A stretch of 64,000 bases of DNA from Microbacterium sp. SL75 (GTDB lineage Bacteria > Actinomycetota > Actinomycetes > Actinomycetales > Microbacteriaceae). Under the pieces are notes generated by a model, which searched no databases, was not told where the DNA came from, and saw nothing but the letters and a program-made list of their open reading frames with translations. Positions 10,973 to 19,979 of this stretch are shown here, piece after piece. The stretch is from positions 3,038,001 to 3,102,000 of the forward strand of contig NZ_CP113067.1 of NCBI RefSeq assembly GCF_026625865.1, written 5' to 3'. Position 1 is the first letter of the stretch; each line of letters begins with the position of its first letter. The position numbers and the translations under genes were made by a program.

Positions 10973-11772
10973 CCCCCAAACCCTTCACGCACCGCGACGC
11001 CGTGCCGTACCGCCCCCTCGACTGGACCGGCGAGTATCCGCCGAGCTACCCCAAGGGGTCCGTCCCCGAGCACGTCGCGATCGTGATGGACGGCAACGGC
11101 CGCTGGGCCAATCGGCAGGGCCTCACGCGCGTCGAGGGGCACCGGGCGGGCGAGGCCGCTCTGCTCGACGTCGTCGCCGGCGCCATCCAGGCGGGGGTGA
11201 AGCACCTGTCGGTCTACGCCTTCTCGACCGAGAACTGGTCGCGTTCCCCCGACGAGGTGCGCTTCCTCATGGGCTTCAACCGCGAGGTGCTGCACCGTCG
11301 CCGCGACCAGCTGAACGAATGGGGGGTGCGGATCCGCTGGTCGGGCCGGAAGCCCCGCCTGTGGGGTTCGGTGATCAAGGAGCTCCAGCACGCGGAGCGG
11401 CTCACCGAGGGCAACTCGACCCTCACGCTCACCATGTGCGTCAACTACGGCGGGCGCGTCGAGATCGTCGATGCCATGCGCCGCATCGGCGACGACATCG
11501 CGGCCGGCAAGCTCAAGCCGTCCGCGGTGACCGAGAAGCTCATCCGCAAGAACCTGTATCAGCCCGACATGCCCGACGTCGATCTGTTCGTGCGCTCGAG
11601 CGGCGAGCAACGCACCTCGAACTTCCTCCTGTGGGAGTCGGCGTACGCCGAGATGGTGTTCCTGGACACCCTCTGGCCCGACTTCCGTCGCACGCACCTG
11701 TGGGACGCGATCGGTCTGTACCTCTCGCGCGATCGCCGCTTCGGCGGGGCGGTGGACACCCCGACCGCGTGA
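10969..11772 (+). CDS. uppS: Isoprenyl transferase (undecaprenyl diphosphate synthase)
   Basis: 267-residue cis-prenyltransferase that elongates farnesyl/geranyl diphosphate with IPP to make the lipid carrier for cell-wall glycans. The P-loop motif [14 protein letters not shown] contains the catalytic Asp, and the [19 protein letters not shown] motif near the C-terminus is complete. The start ATG overlaps the recO stop. Chain length cannot be read from sequence, and actinobacteria may make decaprenyl diphosphate. Confidence 0.95.
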   Translation: MTPKPFTHRDAVPYRPLDWTGEYPPSYPKGSVPEHVAIVMDGNGRWANRQGLTRVEGHRAGEAALLDVVAGAIQAGVKHLSVYAFSTENWSRSPDEVRFLMGFNREVLHRRRDQLNEWGVRIRWSGRKPRLWGSVIKELQHAERLTEGNSTLTLTMCVNYGGRVEIVDAMRRIGDDIAAGKLKPSAVTEKLIRKNLYQPDMPDVDLFVRSSGEQRTSNFLLWESAYAEMVFLDTLWPDFRRTHLWDAIGLYLSRDRRFGGAVDTPTA

Positions 11773-11821
11773 CGGATGCCGCGAACGGAATAGACCCAAG
11801 CATCGAACGGTTGTACGCGAT

Positions 11822-12505
11822 ATGACGGATGCCATCAAGATCGACGTGTGGAGCGACATCGCCTGCCCCTGGTGCTACATCGGCAAGCGGAACCTCGAGA
11901 ACGGCCTGGCCGCGACCGCGTCGGATGACGACGCCCCGGTCGTCGAGATCGAGTACCACTCGTTCGAGCTCTCGCCCGACACCCCCGAGGACTTCGACGG
12001 GGGAGAGGTCGATTACCTCTCGCAGCACAAAGGCATCTCTCCCGAATCGGCGCGCGAGATGCTCGACCGCGTGACCGGCGTCGCCGCAGAAGCCGGTCTC
12101 GAGTACCGCTTCGACATCCTGAAGCACACGAACACGGTCAAGGCGCACGAGCTGTTGCACTTCGCCAAAGAGAACGGCCGCCAGCTGGAGCTGGCCGAGC
12201 TGCTCATGTCGGCGTACTTCCTCGAGGGCCGCCACGTCGGCCGCGACGACGATCTCGTCGCTCTCGCCGTCGAGGCCGGGCTCGACCAGGATGCCGCCCG
12301 CGAGGCCCTCGCATCGCAGCGCTACCGACCCGCTGTGCGCGCCGACCAGGCTCAGGCGCAGCAGTACGGCATCACCGGCGTTCCCTTCTTCGTCATCGAC
12401 GGCAAGTACGGCGTGAGCGGCGCTCAGCCCGTCGAGGCGTTCACGCAGATCGCCCGCCAGGTGTGGGGCGAGCGCCGCGAGGCAGCCGAGACCGCCGACG
12501 CGTGA
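11822..12505 (+). CDS. DsbA-family oxidoreductase, FrnE-like
   Basis: 227-residue thioredoxin-fold protein. The redox motif CPWC is in SDIACPWCYIGKRNLENGL near the N-terminus, and the cis-proline region reads GITGVPFFVIDGKYGVSGAQ. The large helical insertion is typical of FrnE/2-hydroxychromene-2-carboxylate isomerase relatives. There is no signal peptide, so it acts in the cytosol. The ATG at 11822 is 50 bases after uppS; a terminator-like hairpin follows. Confidence 0.9.
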   Translation: MTDAIKIDVWSDIACPWCYIGKRNLENGLAATASDDDAPVVEIEYHSFELSPDTPEDFDGGEVDYLSQHKGISPESAREMLDRVTGVAAEAGLEYRFDILKHTNTVKAHELLHFAKENGRQLELAELLMSAYFLEGRHVGRDDDLVALAVEAGLDQDAAREALASQRYRPAVRADQAQAQQYGITGVPFFVIDGKYGVSGAQPVEAFTQIARQVWGERREAAETADA

Positions 12506-12515
12506 GGCTCCTCCC

Positions 12516-12557
12516 CAGCGGTGCCCGTTCCCGGTTCATCGGGATCGGGCACCGCTG
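12516..12557 (+). terminator. Hairpin after the DsbA-family gene
   Basis: Perfect 12-bp inverted repeat: CAGCGGTGCCCG (12516-12527) with CGGGCACCGCTG (12546-12557); a weaker inner pairing lies in the loop. Followed by TCGTTAT rather than a strong T-run. It separates the recO-uppS-dsbA group from dusB. Confidence 0.7.
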
Positions 12558-12584
12558 TCGTTATCCGTCTGGGAGAATGGTGCA

Positions 12585-13751
12585 GTGAACACGGCAATGG
12601 CTCCGACGCGGTCGCTCCGCATCGGCAACATCGAACTCGACGCTCCCGTCGTGCTCGCCCCGATGGCCGGCATCACGAACACGGCGTTTCGTCGCCTGTG
12701 TCGCGAATACGGTGCCGGGCTCTACGTGAGCGAGATGATCACGACACGCGCACTGGTGGAGCGCAACGACACCACCATGCGTCTGATCCGCCACCACGAG
12801 TCCGAGACCCCGCGGTCGATCCAGCTCTACGGCGTCGACCCCGCGACGGTCGAGACGGCCGTGAAGATGATCGTCGACGAGGACCACGCCGACCATGTCG
12901 ACCTCAACTTCGGCTGCCCGGTGCCCAAGGTCACGCGCCGAGGCGGGGGAGCCGCTCTTCCCTGGAAGACGTCGCTCTTCCGCGAGATCGTGGAGCGCGC
13001 TGTGACCGCCGCGGGCGACATCCCGCTCACGATCAAGATGCGAAAGGGCATCGACGCCGACCACCTCACCTACCTCGAGGCCGGACGCATCGCCGAGGGC
13101 GCGGGAGTGGCGTCCATCGCGTTGCACGCCCGCACGGCATCCGAGTTCTACTCGGGCCACGCCGACTGGGCGGCGATCACCAAGCTCAAAGAGACGGTCA
13201 CGAGCGTTCCCGTCCTCGGCAACGGCGACATCTGGTCGGCGGACGACGCCGTGCGCATGATGGACGAGACCGGCTGCGACGGCGTGGTCGTCGGTCGCGG
13301 CTGCCTCGGTCGGCCTTGGCTGTTCGGCGACCTCGCTCGCGCGCTCGGCGGCCCCGACGCGGCGCACGGCGACCCCGTCGACGCCACCCTGGGCTTCGTG
13401 GCCCGCGCTTTCCGCCGTCACGCCGAGTTGCTCGTGGAGTTCTTCGACGACGAGGGGCGCGGATGCCGTGACATCCGCAAGCACGTCGCCTGGTACTTCA
13501 AGGGGTACCCGGTCGGTGGAGAACTGCGCGCAGCCCTCGCGACCGCCTCGACCCTCGACGAGATCGACGAACTCCTCGCCACGATGGAGCTCGACGCGCC
13601 CTACCCCGGGGCCGCGGCCGAGGGACAGCGGGGTCGCGCCGGTACGCCCAAGCGCCCCGCCCTCCCCGACGGGTGGCTCGAGTCCCGCGAGATCGGTCAC
13701 GAGGCCGGCCGCGAACTGGCCGCAGCGGAATTGCACCACAGTGGCGGGTGA
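12585..13751 (+). CDS. dusB: tRNA-dihydrouridine synthase DusB
   Basis: 388-residue FMN enzyme reducing uridine in tRNA D-loops. Begins with the TIM-barrel motif APMAGITNTAFRRLCREYGA; the catalytic cysteine lies in DLNFGCPVPKVTRRGGG; FMN-binding GNGDIWS and GVVVGRGCLGRPWLF are present. About 50 extra C-terminal residues follow the helical domain. GTG start. Its 3' end overlaps dgt by 11 bases. Confidence 0.95.
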   Translation: MNTAMAPTRSLRIGNIELDAPVVLAPMAGITNTAFRRLCREYGAGLYVSEMITTRALVERNDTTMRLIRHHESETPRSIQLYGVDPATVETAVKMIVDEDHADHVDLNFGCPVPKVTRRGGGAALPWKTSLFREIVERAVTAAGDIPLTIKMRKGIDADHLTYLEAGRIAEGAGVASIALHARTASEFYSGHADWAAITKLKETVTSVPVLGNGDIWSADDAVRMMDETGCDGVVVGRGCLGRPWLFGDLARALGGPDAAHGDPVDATLGFVARAFRRHAELLVEFFDDEGRGCRDIRKHVAWYFKGYPVGGELRAALATASTLDEIDELLATMELDAPYPGAAAEGQRGRAGTPKRPALPDGWLESREIGHEAGRELAAAELHHSGG

Positions 13752-15075
13752 GCTCTCGCCGGCGGTCGCTCGACCGGTCGGCTACGACGACGCCGATGCG
13801 GCACGCTTCCACGTCGAGAACCACCGATCCCAGCGCGATGACTTCGCGCGCGACCGCGCGCGCGTGCTGCACTCGGCGGCTCTTCGGCGTCTGGCCGCGA
13901 AGACGCAGGTGCTGAGCCCCGCAAGCCCCGCCGACTTCGCCCGCAACCGCCTCACGCATTCGCTCGAGGTCGCCCAGGTGGGCCGCGAATTGGCCACCGC
14001 CCTGCAGCTGTCGCCCGACGTCGTCGACACCGCCTGCCTGAGTCACGACCTGGGTCACCCGCCCTTCGGCCACAACGGAGAGCGCGCGCTCAACGACTGG
14101 GCGGCCGACATCGGCGGCTTCGAGGGCAACGCGCAGACGCTGCGCATCCTCACCCGCCTCGAGCCGAAGACCTTCGGCGCCGACGGCGAGCCCTTCGGCC
14201 TCAACCTCACCCGCTCGAGCCTCGACGCCACTTGCAAGTACCCGTGGACCATCGACGAGCCCGTCCCCGACCCGGGTGGGCGCCTCAAGTTCGGCGTCTA
14301 CCCCGACGACGAGCCCGTCTTCCACTGGATGCGCGGGGGAGCCCCCGCCCGTCGGCGCTGCGTCGAGGCCGAGGTCATGGATCTCTCGGACGACATCGCC
14401 TACTCGGTGCACGACTTCGAAGACGCCGTGGTCAACCGCTACGTCGATCCCGCTCGTCTGGCATCCCGCGTCGGACGAGAAGGATTGCTCGACGCGATCC
14501 AGAGCTGGGTGGGCTACGACTTCGTGCGCGACGACCTCGCGGCGGGTCTCGAACGGCTCATGGCCATGCCCGAGTGGATCCACTCCTTCGACGGCACGCG
14601 TCCCGCGCTCGCGCGGCTCAAGAACCTCACCTCCGACCTCATCGGTCGCTTCGCCCGCGCCGCGACCGCGGCGACCCGCGAGGCGTATCCCGCCGATCAG
14701 CTGACCCGGTATCGCGCGCACGTCATCGTGCCCGCCGAGGTCGAGGTCGAGATGGCGGTGCTTAAGGGCATCATCGGCGCGACGGTCGTCTCGATCGACG
14801 GCCGCAAGGTGCTGTATCGCGAGCAGCGCCACGTGCTCAAGCGCTTGGCATCCGCTCTGTGGGAGAACCCGGGTGCGCTCGACGCCCTGCACGCGCCCGA
14901 CTTCGCCGCGGCGGTGGACGACCAGGCCCGGCGTCGGGTGGTCGTCGACCAGGTCGCGAGCCTCACCGACCAGCTCGCGATCGCGTGGCACGGACGACTT
15001 GTCGGAGAAGTGGATGCCGCGGAGCTCGGCGTCTGGGCGCCCGGAGCGCGAAGCGCGCGAGGAGCGGATACCTGA
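13741..15075 (+). CDS. dgt: Deoxyguanosinetriphosphate triphosphohydrolase
   Basis: 444-residue dNTPase that hydrolyses dGTP (and often other dNTPs) to the nucleoside and tripolyphosphate. HD-domain metal ligands are visible: RNRLTHSLEVAQVGRELA (H), CLSHDLGHPPFGHNGERALN (HD) and the later DLSDDIAYSVHDFEDAV (D). The GTG at 13741 gives the natural N-terminus; the longer upstream frame is the dusB shadow. It overlaps both dusB and dnaG (TGATG junction), linking nucleotide-pool control and primer synthesis in one transcript. Confidence 0.94.
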   Translation: MAGELSPAVARPVGYDDADAARFHVENHRSQRDDFARDRARVLHSAALRRLAAKTQVLSPASPADFARNRLTHSLEVAQVGRELATALQLSPDVVDTACLSHDLGHPPFGHNGERALNDWAADIGGFEGNAQTLRILTRLEPKTFGADGEPFGLNLTRSSLDATCKYPWTIDEPVPDPGGRLKFGVYPDDEPVFHWMRGGAPARRRCVEAEVMDLSDDIAYSVHDFEDAVVNRYVDPARLASRVGREGLLDAIQSWVGYDFVRDDLAAGLERLMAMPEWIHSFDGTRPALARLKNLTSDLIGRFARAATAATREAYPADQLTRYRAHVIVPAEVEVEMAVLKGIIGATVVSIDGRKVLYREQRHVLKRLASALWENPGALDALHAPDFAAAVDDQARRRVVVDQVASLTDQLAIAWHGRLVGEVDAAELGVWAPGARSARGADT

Positions 15076-16913
15076 TGCCCCGCATCCGCCAATCCGATGT
15101 CGAAGAGGTCAAAGCGCGGGTCAACATCGCCGACGTCGTCGGTGAGCGCGTCGCGCTGAAATCCGCCGGCGTCGGCTCGATGAAGGGACTGTGCCCGTTC
15201 CACGACGAGCGCAGCCCCAGCTTCCACGTGCGCCCGCAGGTCGGCTACTACCACTGCTTCGGCTGCGGCGAGTCGGGAGACGTGTACTCGTTCCTTCGGG
15301 CGATGGACCACGTGTCGTTCACCGAGGCCGTCGAGCGCATGGCGGCGCGCGTCGGCTACACCCTCCACTACGAAGACGGCGGCCCCGCCCCCGAGACCAC
15401 GGGGCGCTCGCGGCTGTACGCGGCCAACGCCGCCGCGGCGGAGTACTTCCGCGCCCAGCTCATGACGCCCGAAGCAGACACGGGGCGGCGCTTCCTCGGC
15501 GATCGCGGCTTCGACGCCGGAGCCGCCGCGCACTTCGGAGTCGGCTACGCCCCGAAGGGCTGGTCGCACCTCATGGATCACCTGCTCGCGCAGAAGTTCA
15601 CCCGCGACGAGCTGCTGCAGGCGGGGCTCGTGTCCCAGGGACAGCGCGGTGTCTACGACCGGTTCCGCGGTCGTCTCGTGTGGCCGATCCGCGACGTCAC
15701 CGGACAGGTCATCGGCTTCGGCGCGCGCAAACTCTTCGACGACGACCAGGGGCCGAAGTACCTCAACACCCCCGAGACGCCGATCTACAAGAAGGCGCAG
15801 GTCCTCTACGGCCTCGACCTCGCCAAGCGCGACATCTCGCGCTCGCACCGGGTCGTGGTCGTCGAGGGGTACACCGACGTCATGGCGTGCCACCTCGCCG
15901 GCATCACCACGGCCATCGCGTCGTGCGGCACGGCTTTCGGCACGGACCACATCACGGTGCTGCGTCGGGTCATGGGCGACGACAGCTCTTCGGGCGAAGT
16001 GGTCTTCACCTTCGATCCCGATGCCGCGGGGCAGAAGGCGGCGCTGCGCGCTTTCGCAGACGAGAAGCGCTTCGCCGCGCAGACGTACGTCGCCGTCGCC
16101 CCCGAGGGCCTGGATCCATGCGACCTGCGCCTCCAGCGCGGCGACGGTGCGGTGCGGGCGCTCATGGAGAACAAGGCGCCGATGTTCGAGTTCGTCATCG
16201 ACCAGCGCTTGAAGGATTTCGACCTCTCCAGTGTCGAGGGCCGTGCCGGTGCTCTTCGCGCGGCCGCCCCGATCGTCGCCGACATCCGCGATCCCGCCCT
16301 GCGTCCGGGGTACGTGCGCGTACTCGCGCGCCGTCTCGGCCTCGACATGCCGGAGGTGCAGACGGCCGTCGAGCGTGCGGCTCGCGGTGCGGACCGCGCC
16401 GAGAAGCGTGAGACCCGCAAGGACTCCGAGCACGCACCGATCGCGATCTCGGTCACCATGGCGTCTCTGCCGAACAACCGCGACGTCGCCCTCGAGCGCG
16501 GTGCGATGATGGCGTTCCTGCAGTACGGGCATCGCATCGAGCCCGATGTCTTCCTGCGAGCGCTCCAGACGCCGTTCACGCATCCCGCTCTCGAGGCGGT
16601 GCGCAGCTCTCTGGCATCCACCGATCTGTCGCAGCCCGGCTGGGCCGTCGCCGCCGTCGAAGCCGTGCGCGAGCCGTTCCGCTCGCTGGCTGCCGAACTC
16701 TTGACCGCAGAATTCCCAGCACGCACCGAAGAGGGCGCCGTCGCCTCGGCGAACGACCTCGCCCGGGGTCTGCTGGTGCGCGAACTCGAGCGTGAGAAGA
16801 GCGAGCTGCTCCGCGGAATCCAGCGGGTGCCCGCCGATTCCGATGAGGGCAAGCGCCTGCGGTTCCGGCTGCGCGAGCTCGACGCCGACCGTCAGCGACT
16901 CATCGTCTCCTGA
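15075..16913 (+). CDS. dnaG: DNA primase DnaG
   Basis: 612-residue replicative primase. The CHC2 zinc finger uses C40, H43, C61 and C64 (CPFH ... CFGC). The Toprim domain has VVVEGYTDVMACHL (catalytic Glu) and FDPDAAGQKAA (metal-binding Asp). A C-terminal DnaB-interacting helical region follows to LRELDADRQRLIVS. Start ATG overlaps the last base of the dgt stop. Length is normal for actinobacteria. Confidence 0.96.
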   Translation: MPRIRQSDVEEVKARVNIADVVGERVALKSAGVGSMKGLCPFHDERSPSFHVRPQVGYYHCFGCGESGDVYSFLRAMDHVSFTEAVERMAARVGYTLHYEDGGPAPETTGRSRLYAANAAAAEYFRAQLMTPEADTGRRFLGDRGFDAGAAAHFGVGYAPKGWSHLMDHLLAQKFTRDELLQAGLVSQGQRGVYDRFRGRLVWPIRDVTGQVIGFGARKLFDDDQGPKYLNTPETPIYKKAQVLYGLDLAKRDISRSHRVVVVEGYTDVMACHLAGITTAIASCGTAFGTDHITVLRRVMGDDSSSGEVVFTFDPDAAGQKAALRAFADEKRFAAQTYVAVAPEGLDPCDLRLQRGDGAVRALMENKAPMFEFVIDQRLKDFDLSSVEGRAGALRAAAPIVADIRDPALRPGYVRVLARRLGLDMPEVQTAVERAARGADRAEKRETRKDSEHAPIAISVTMASLPNNRDVALERGAMMAFLQYGHRIEPDVFLRALQTPFTHPALEAVRSSLASTDLSQPGWAVAAVEAVREPFRSLAAELLTAEFPARTEEGAVASANDLARGLLVRELEREKSELLRGIQRVPADSDEGKRLRFRLRELDADRQRLIVS

Positions 16914-16969
16914 ACGGGCACTGCCGCGCGCCGCTGGCATCCCTCGTACTCGTCAGGGAGGATGAGTCA

Positions 16970-17743
16970 ATGCCCCGGACACTCGACACCGACGTCGCCC
17001 TTCGAGCCGATGACCTGTCCCTGGCGCGTAGCGGCGTGCGCGTGATCGACGGGATCACCTTCACCCTTCCCGCGGCGCGCACGATGGTCGTCCAGGGCTC
17101 GACGGGTTCGGGCAAGAGCTCGCTCGTCTCGCTGCTGGCCGGTCACCCCGACGACGGGCTCACGGTGGTCGGGGGAGACGCCCGCGTGCACGGCATCTCG
17201 GCGCGGCGTCCGGGGCGCGCCCGTCGCGAGTGGGTCTTTCACACCGGTTACCTGCCACAGGGGGCGGGTGCAGCGCTGCCCTCACGCTTGACCGTGCAGG
17301 ACGTGATCGCCGAGCCGATCACCAGTCGCGACCGCAAGGTCAACACGCGGGCGCTCGCGGTGCGCGTAGCCACGCTCCTCGACGAGATGGAACTCCCGCT
17401 CGGCACGGCACCGAAGTACCCCTACGAGCTGAGCGCGGGCATGCGTCAGCGCGTCGCTCTGGCGCGGGCTCTCGTCCTGGAGCCGCGGCTGTTCGTCGCC
17501 GACGACCTGTACGCCAACCTCGATCTCGAGGTGCGCGCGGCTGCGCGCGCGTCGATCACGCGCCGGCGCGACGAACGCGGAATGGCCTCGCTCATCGTGA
17601 CGAACGACGCCGATGCCCCGAAAGATCTGGATGCCGATGTGCTCGTCCTGCACGCGGGCCACGCCGTGGGGCTCGGTCATGGCGCCCAGGCTGTACAGTG
17701 GACGCCCGACGGCACGCCCGAGCGGCGGATTTCGGCGGGCTGA
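16970..17743 (+). CDS. ABC-type ATP-binding protein with substituted catalytic residues
   Basis: 257-residue single ATPase domain. Walker A GSTGSGKS is at residues 43-50, Q-loop Gln at 97, and signature LSAGM at 154-158. Walker B ends VADDL, so the usual catalytic Glu is Asp179, and the H-loop reads IVTNDAD, with Asn212 where His is expected. The D-loop (ANLD) is kept. No permease gene is adjacent. Such changes usually mean slow or no hydrolysis; it may have a regulatory role or serve an unlinked permease. It follows dnaG at 56 bases and is followed by tRNA-Asn. Confidence 0.8.
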   Translation: MPRTLDTDVALRADDLSLARSGVRVIDGITFTLPAARTMVVQGSTGSGKSSLVSLLAGHPDDGLTVVGGDARVHGISARRPGRARREWVFHTGYLPQGAGAALPSRLTVQDVIAEPITSRDRKVNTRALAVRVATLLDEMELPLGTAPKYPYELSAGMRQRVALARALVLEPRLFVADDLYANLDLEVRAAARASITRRRDERGMASLIVTNDADAPKDLDADVLVLHAGHAVGLGHGAQAVQWTPDGTPERRISAG

Positions 17744-17805
17744 TTTTTCCGCCACCCCCGCGTGCTGTTAGTATCGTGGGGTTGCCCGCCGCAAGGTGAG
17801 CATGA

Positions 17806-17878
17806 TCCTCGGTAGCTCAATTGGCAGAGCAATCGGCTGTTAACCGATAGGTTCTTGGTTCGAGTCCAAGCCGGGGAG
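17806..17878 (+). tRNA. tRNA-Asn (GTT)
   Basis: Complete cloverleaf: acceptor TCCTCGG pairs with CCGGGGA (one T-G wobble), the anticodon stem ATCGG/CCGAT encloses CTGTTAA with anticodon GTT at 17839-17841, and the T-arm has GGTTCGAGTCC. The discriminator is G. A CCA end is encoded at 17879-17881. Confidence 0.97.
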
Positions 17879-17884
17879 CCAACC

Positions 17885-17914
17885 GAAGGCCCGACGCGTC
17901 AGCGTCGGGCCTTC
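17885..17914 (+). terminator. Rho-independent terminator after tRNA-Asn
   Basis: Perfect 13-bp stem GAAGGCCCGACGC (17885-17897) with GCGTCGGGCCTTC (17902-17914) around a four-base loop, directly after the encoded CCA, followed by GTCGTT. Confidence 0.85.
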
Positions 17915-17949
17915 GTCGTTCGCAGGCGTCGGGCCTTCGTCGTTCGCAG
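17902..17949. repeat. 24-bp perfect tandem duplication
   Basis: The unit GCGTCGGGCCTTC plus GTCGTTCGCAG occupies 17902-17925 and is repeated exactly at 17926-17949. It duplicates the 3' arm of the tRNA-Asn terminator, so the 5' arm could pair with either copy. No gene is affected. Confidence 0.95.
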
Positions 17950-18099
17950 GCGGCGCGCAGCGGCAGATCCTTCTCGCTCACGACTGGTCGAGAGCTGGGC
18001 CGCCGAGCCGCACCGAGCCCGTGCCGCCACTCGGGGCATGCCTCGCACGCTCGTCCCGGTCGCTGCCCGCATGCACCGTCCGAGGTCCCGGACGGTCGG

Positions 18100-19716
18100 C
18101 TAACCCGACGGGGCTTCCCCGCTTTTGCCACTGCCCTGGCCCTTCCCCCCGCCCGGACCTTTGCCGTTCGCCGAGCCGTTGCCCTTGCCGGGGTCCGCGA
18201 CCCCGGGAGTGGCCCCACCATCCGTCGGCTCCGGGGAGGGCGAGGCGCTCGGCATCGGCACGACGGATCCGCCGCCTCCGGGCACCGTCGCTCCGGGCTC
18301 CGGCTCGACGATCGCGAGACCGCCGCCGCCGGGGGCGTCCCCATCCGGCTGTGACGCCCCGCCCTCCGGTACTTTCGCAACGGGCGAGGCCGGGGCGGGC
18401 TGCACGGGCTGGGGTGCGACCGGAACGGGAGAGGGCGGTGGGGTCTCGGCATCCGTGCTCGAGACGGGCTCGACCGATGAGGGCGCGTTCTCCGCGACGA
18501 GAGGGGCCGACGTCGAGGACGGCGCGGGTGTGTCGATGCGGTCCGTGGCCGGGTCGGGCACCGCGCCCAGCGAGAACGCCATCACGTACCCGCCCACGAG
18601 GAGGGCGGCGCCGGCTGTGGCACCGAGCCAGAGCCGCCGGAACGACCGGCGTCGACGCGTCGATGGCACGAACGAGCTCCCGGATCCGGCTCCGACGGAC
18701 GCCGCGGCGGCGACCGGGGCGGTCTCGTCGGTCTCCGTCGCACGCGCGACCCGGGCCGCCGGAGCCGGCCCGCCGTGAGCCGCCGCCGCTGACACGGGCA
18801 CGGTCATCGCCGCGGTCGGCAGCACCCAAGACGCACGCGCCGCCGGTCCACCCGCCACTGCCACGGGCGTCTCGTCTACGAGCGCCTGCATCCGCTTCGC
18901 GACGCTCGCCGCGGTCGGCCGGTCGTCCGGGTGGAAGGCGGTCATCGACGTCAGCAGCGACTGCCACCGGCTGCCGTACGTCTCCGGGACCTCCGGCTGA
19001 CGGGCCAGACGAGCAAGCAGCGTCTCCTGGAGCGTTCCGCCGCCGAAGGGATGGAGTCGGGTGAGAGCTTCGATGGCGAGCAACCCCAGCGCGTACACGT
19101 CCGACCCCGCGCGGGGAGGCTCGCCGCGCAATTGTTCCGGTGCGAGGTAGGCGGCCGTCCCGATGACCGTGCCGGGAGTGGTCAGGCGCGTCGCGCCGAT
19201 CAGCCGGGCGACCCCGAAATCGGCGAGCACGGCTTCGACCGGGCGAGCCTCGCCCCGCACCGGGCGGAGCAGGACGTTCGACGGCTTGACGTCGCGGTGC
19301 ACGATCCCGGCGTCGTGGACGACGGCGAGGGCGCCGGCGAGATCGGCGACGATCCCCGCCACCTCGACCGTCGAGAGCGGCCCCTCTTCGATGCGTCGTT
19401 GCAGCGAGGGGCCGTTCACCAGCTCCATCACCAGGTAGACGTGGTCATCGCCGGTGAGCCGAGCGTCGTACAGGGTCACGAGCGAGGGATGATCGACCGT
19501 CGCGAGAGCGCGCGCCTCCGACATGCGGCGCAGAGGGTCGGGCTCATCACTCGCGTCCGCGTAGAAGATCTTCAACGCGACGTCTCGCGCGAGGACCTCA
19601 TCGCGCGCGCGGAAGACACGCCCCATCCCGCCGGCACCGATCCTCTCGCGCAGGATGTAGCGCCCGCCCAGGATGTCGCCCGCATGGGGCATCGAGTGAC
19701 CGAGCGCGTGACTCAT
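18100..19716 (-). CDS. Membrane-anchored serine/threonine protein kinase (PknB-type)
   Basis: 538-residue eukaryotic-like kinase. The Gly-rich loop IGAGGMG is at 27-32, ATP-binding Lys49 (VALKIF), catalytic HRDVKPSN at 140-147, DFG at 166-168 and APEQ at 192-195. A basic stretch (STRRRRSFRR) precedes one membrane helix at about 363-385. The C-terminal ~150 residues outside the membrane are Pro/Gly/Ser-rich low-complexity sequence with no PASTA repeats, so muropeptide sensing is not supported. The start at 19716 has a GAAGGA site a few bases upstream; the open frame extends further but lacks a better start. Confidence 0.9.
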   Translation of the reverse strand: MSHALGHSMPHAGDILGGRYILRERIGAGGMGRVFRARDEVLARDVALKIFYADASDEPDPLRRMSEARALATVDHPSLVTLYDARLTGDDHVYLVMELVNGPSLQRRIEEGPLSTVEVAGIVADLAGALAVVHDAGIVHRDVKPSNVLLRPVRGEARPVEAVLADFGVARLIGATRLTTPGTVIGTAAYLAPEQLRGEPPRAGSDVYALGLLAIEALTRLHPFGGGTLQETLLARLARQPEVPETYGSRWQSLLTSMTAFHPDDRPTAASVAKRMQALVDETPVAVAGGPAARASWVLPTAAMTVPVSAAAAHGGPAPAARVARATETDETAPVAAAASVGAGSGSSFVPSTRRRRSFRRLWLGATAGAALLVGGYVMAFSLGAVPDPATDRIDTPAPSSTSAPLVAENAPSSVEPVSSTDAETPPPSPVPVAPQPVQPAPASPVAKVPEGGASQPDGDAPGGGGLAIVEPEPGATVPGGGGSVVPMPSASPSPEPTDGGATPGVADPGKGNGSANGKGPGGGKGQGSGKSGEAPSG

Positions 19717-19979
19717 CGCATCCTTCGAGCAGGACCGCCTGACGGCGAGAAGAGCGGATGCCGGGGCGCCTCCGCTGCGTCGCACACTATGCCCGCGCGG
19801 CCCCGCACGATCAGGGGTAGCGGCACCGCGGGGGGACCCGCATAATGCCCGCTCGGTTCGTGGTGCGCGCCTTCGTTCCCCGTCCCGCTCCACTGCGCCG
19901 CAGGGCCGCCTGCCGCGACCGTGGGAGCGGTTCCACTAAGCTCTCTCCGGCCGCCGACGCCGGCCCGAGAGGATCCGAC

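Noticed and set aside
13498..14991. 497-codon minus-strand frame opposite dgt
   Set aside because: Shadow; the HD-domain gene on the plus strand explains the region.
14697..16940. 747-codon open frame on the minus strand opposite dnaG
   Set aside because: High-GC antisense shadow: dnaG on the plus strand has all primase motifs, and this frame has only low-complexity Arg/Glu/Val sequence.
18100..19716. PASTA-domain cell-wall sensing kinase like PknB
   Set aside because: The extracytoplasmic part is Pro/Gly/Ser low complexity without PASTA repeats.
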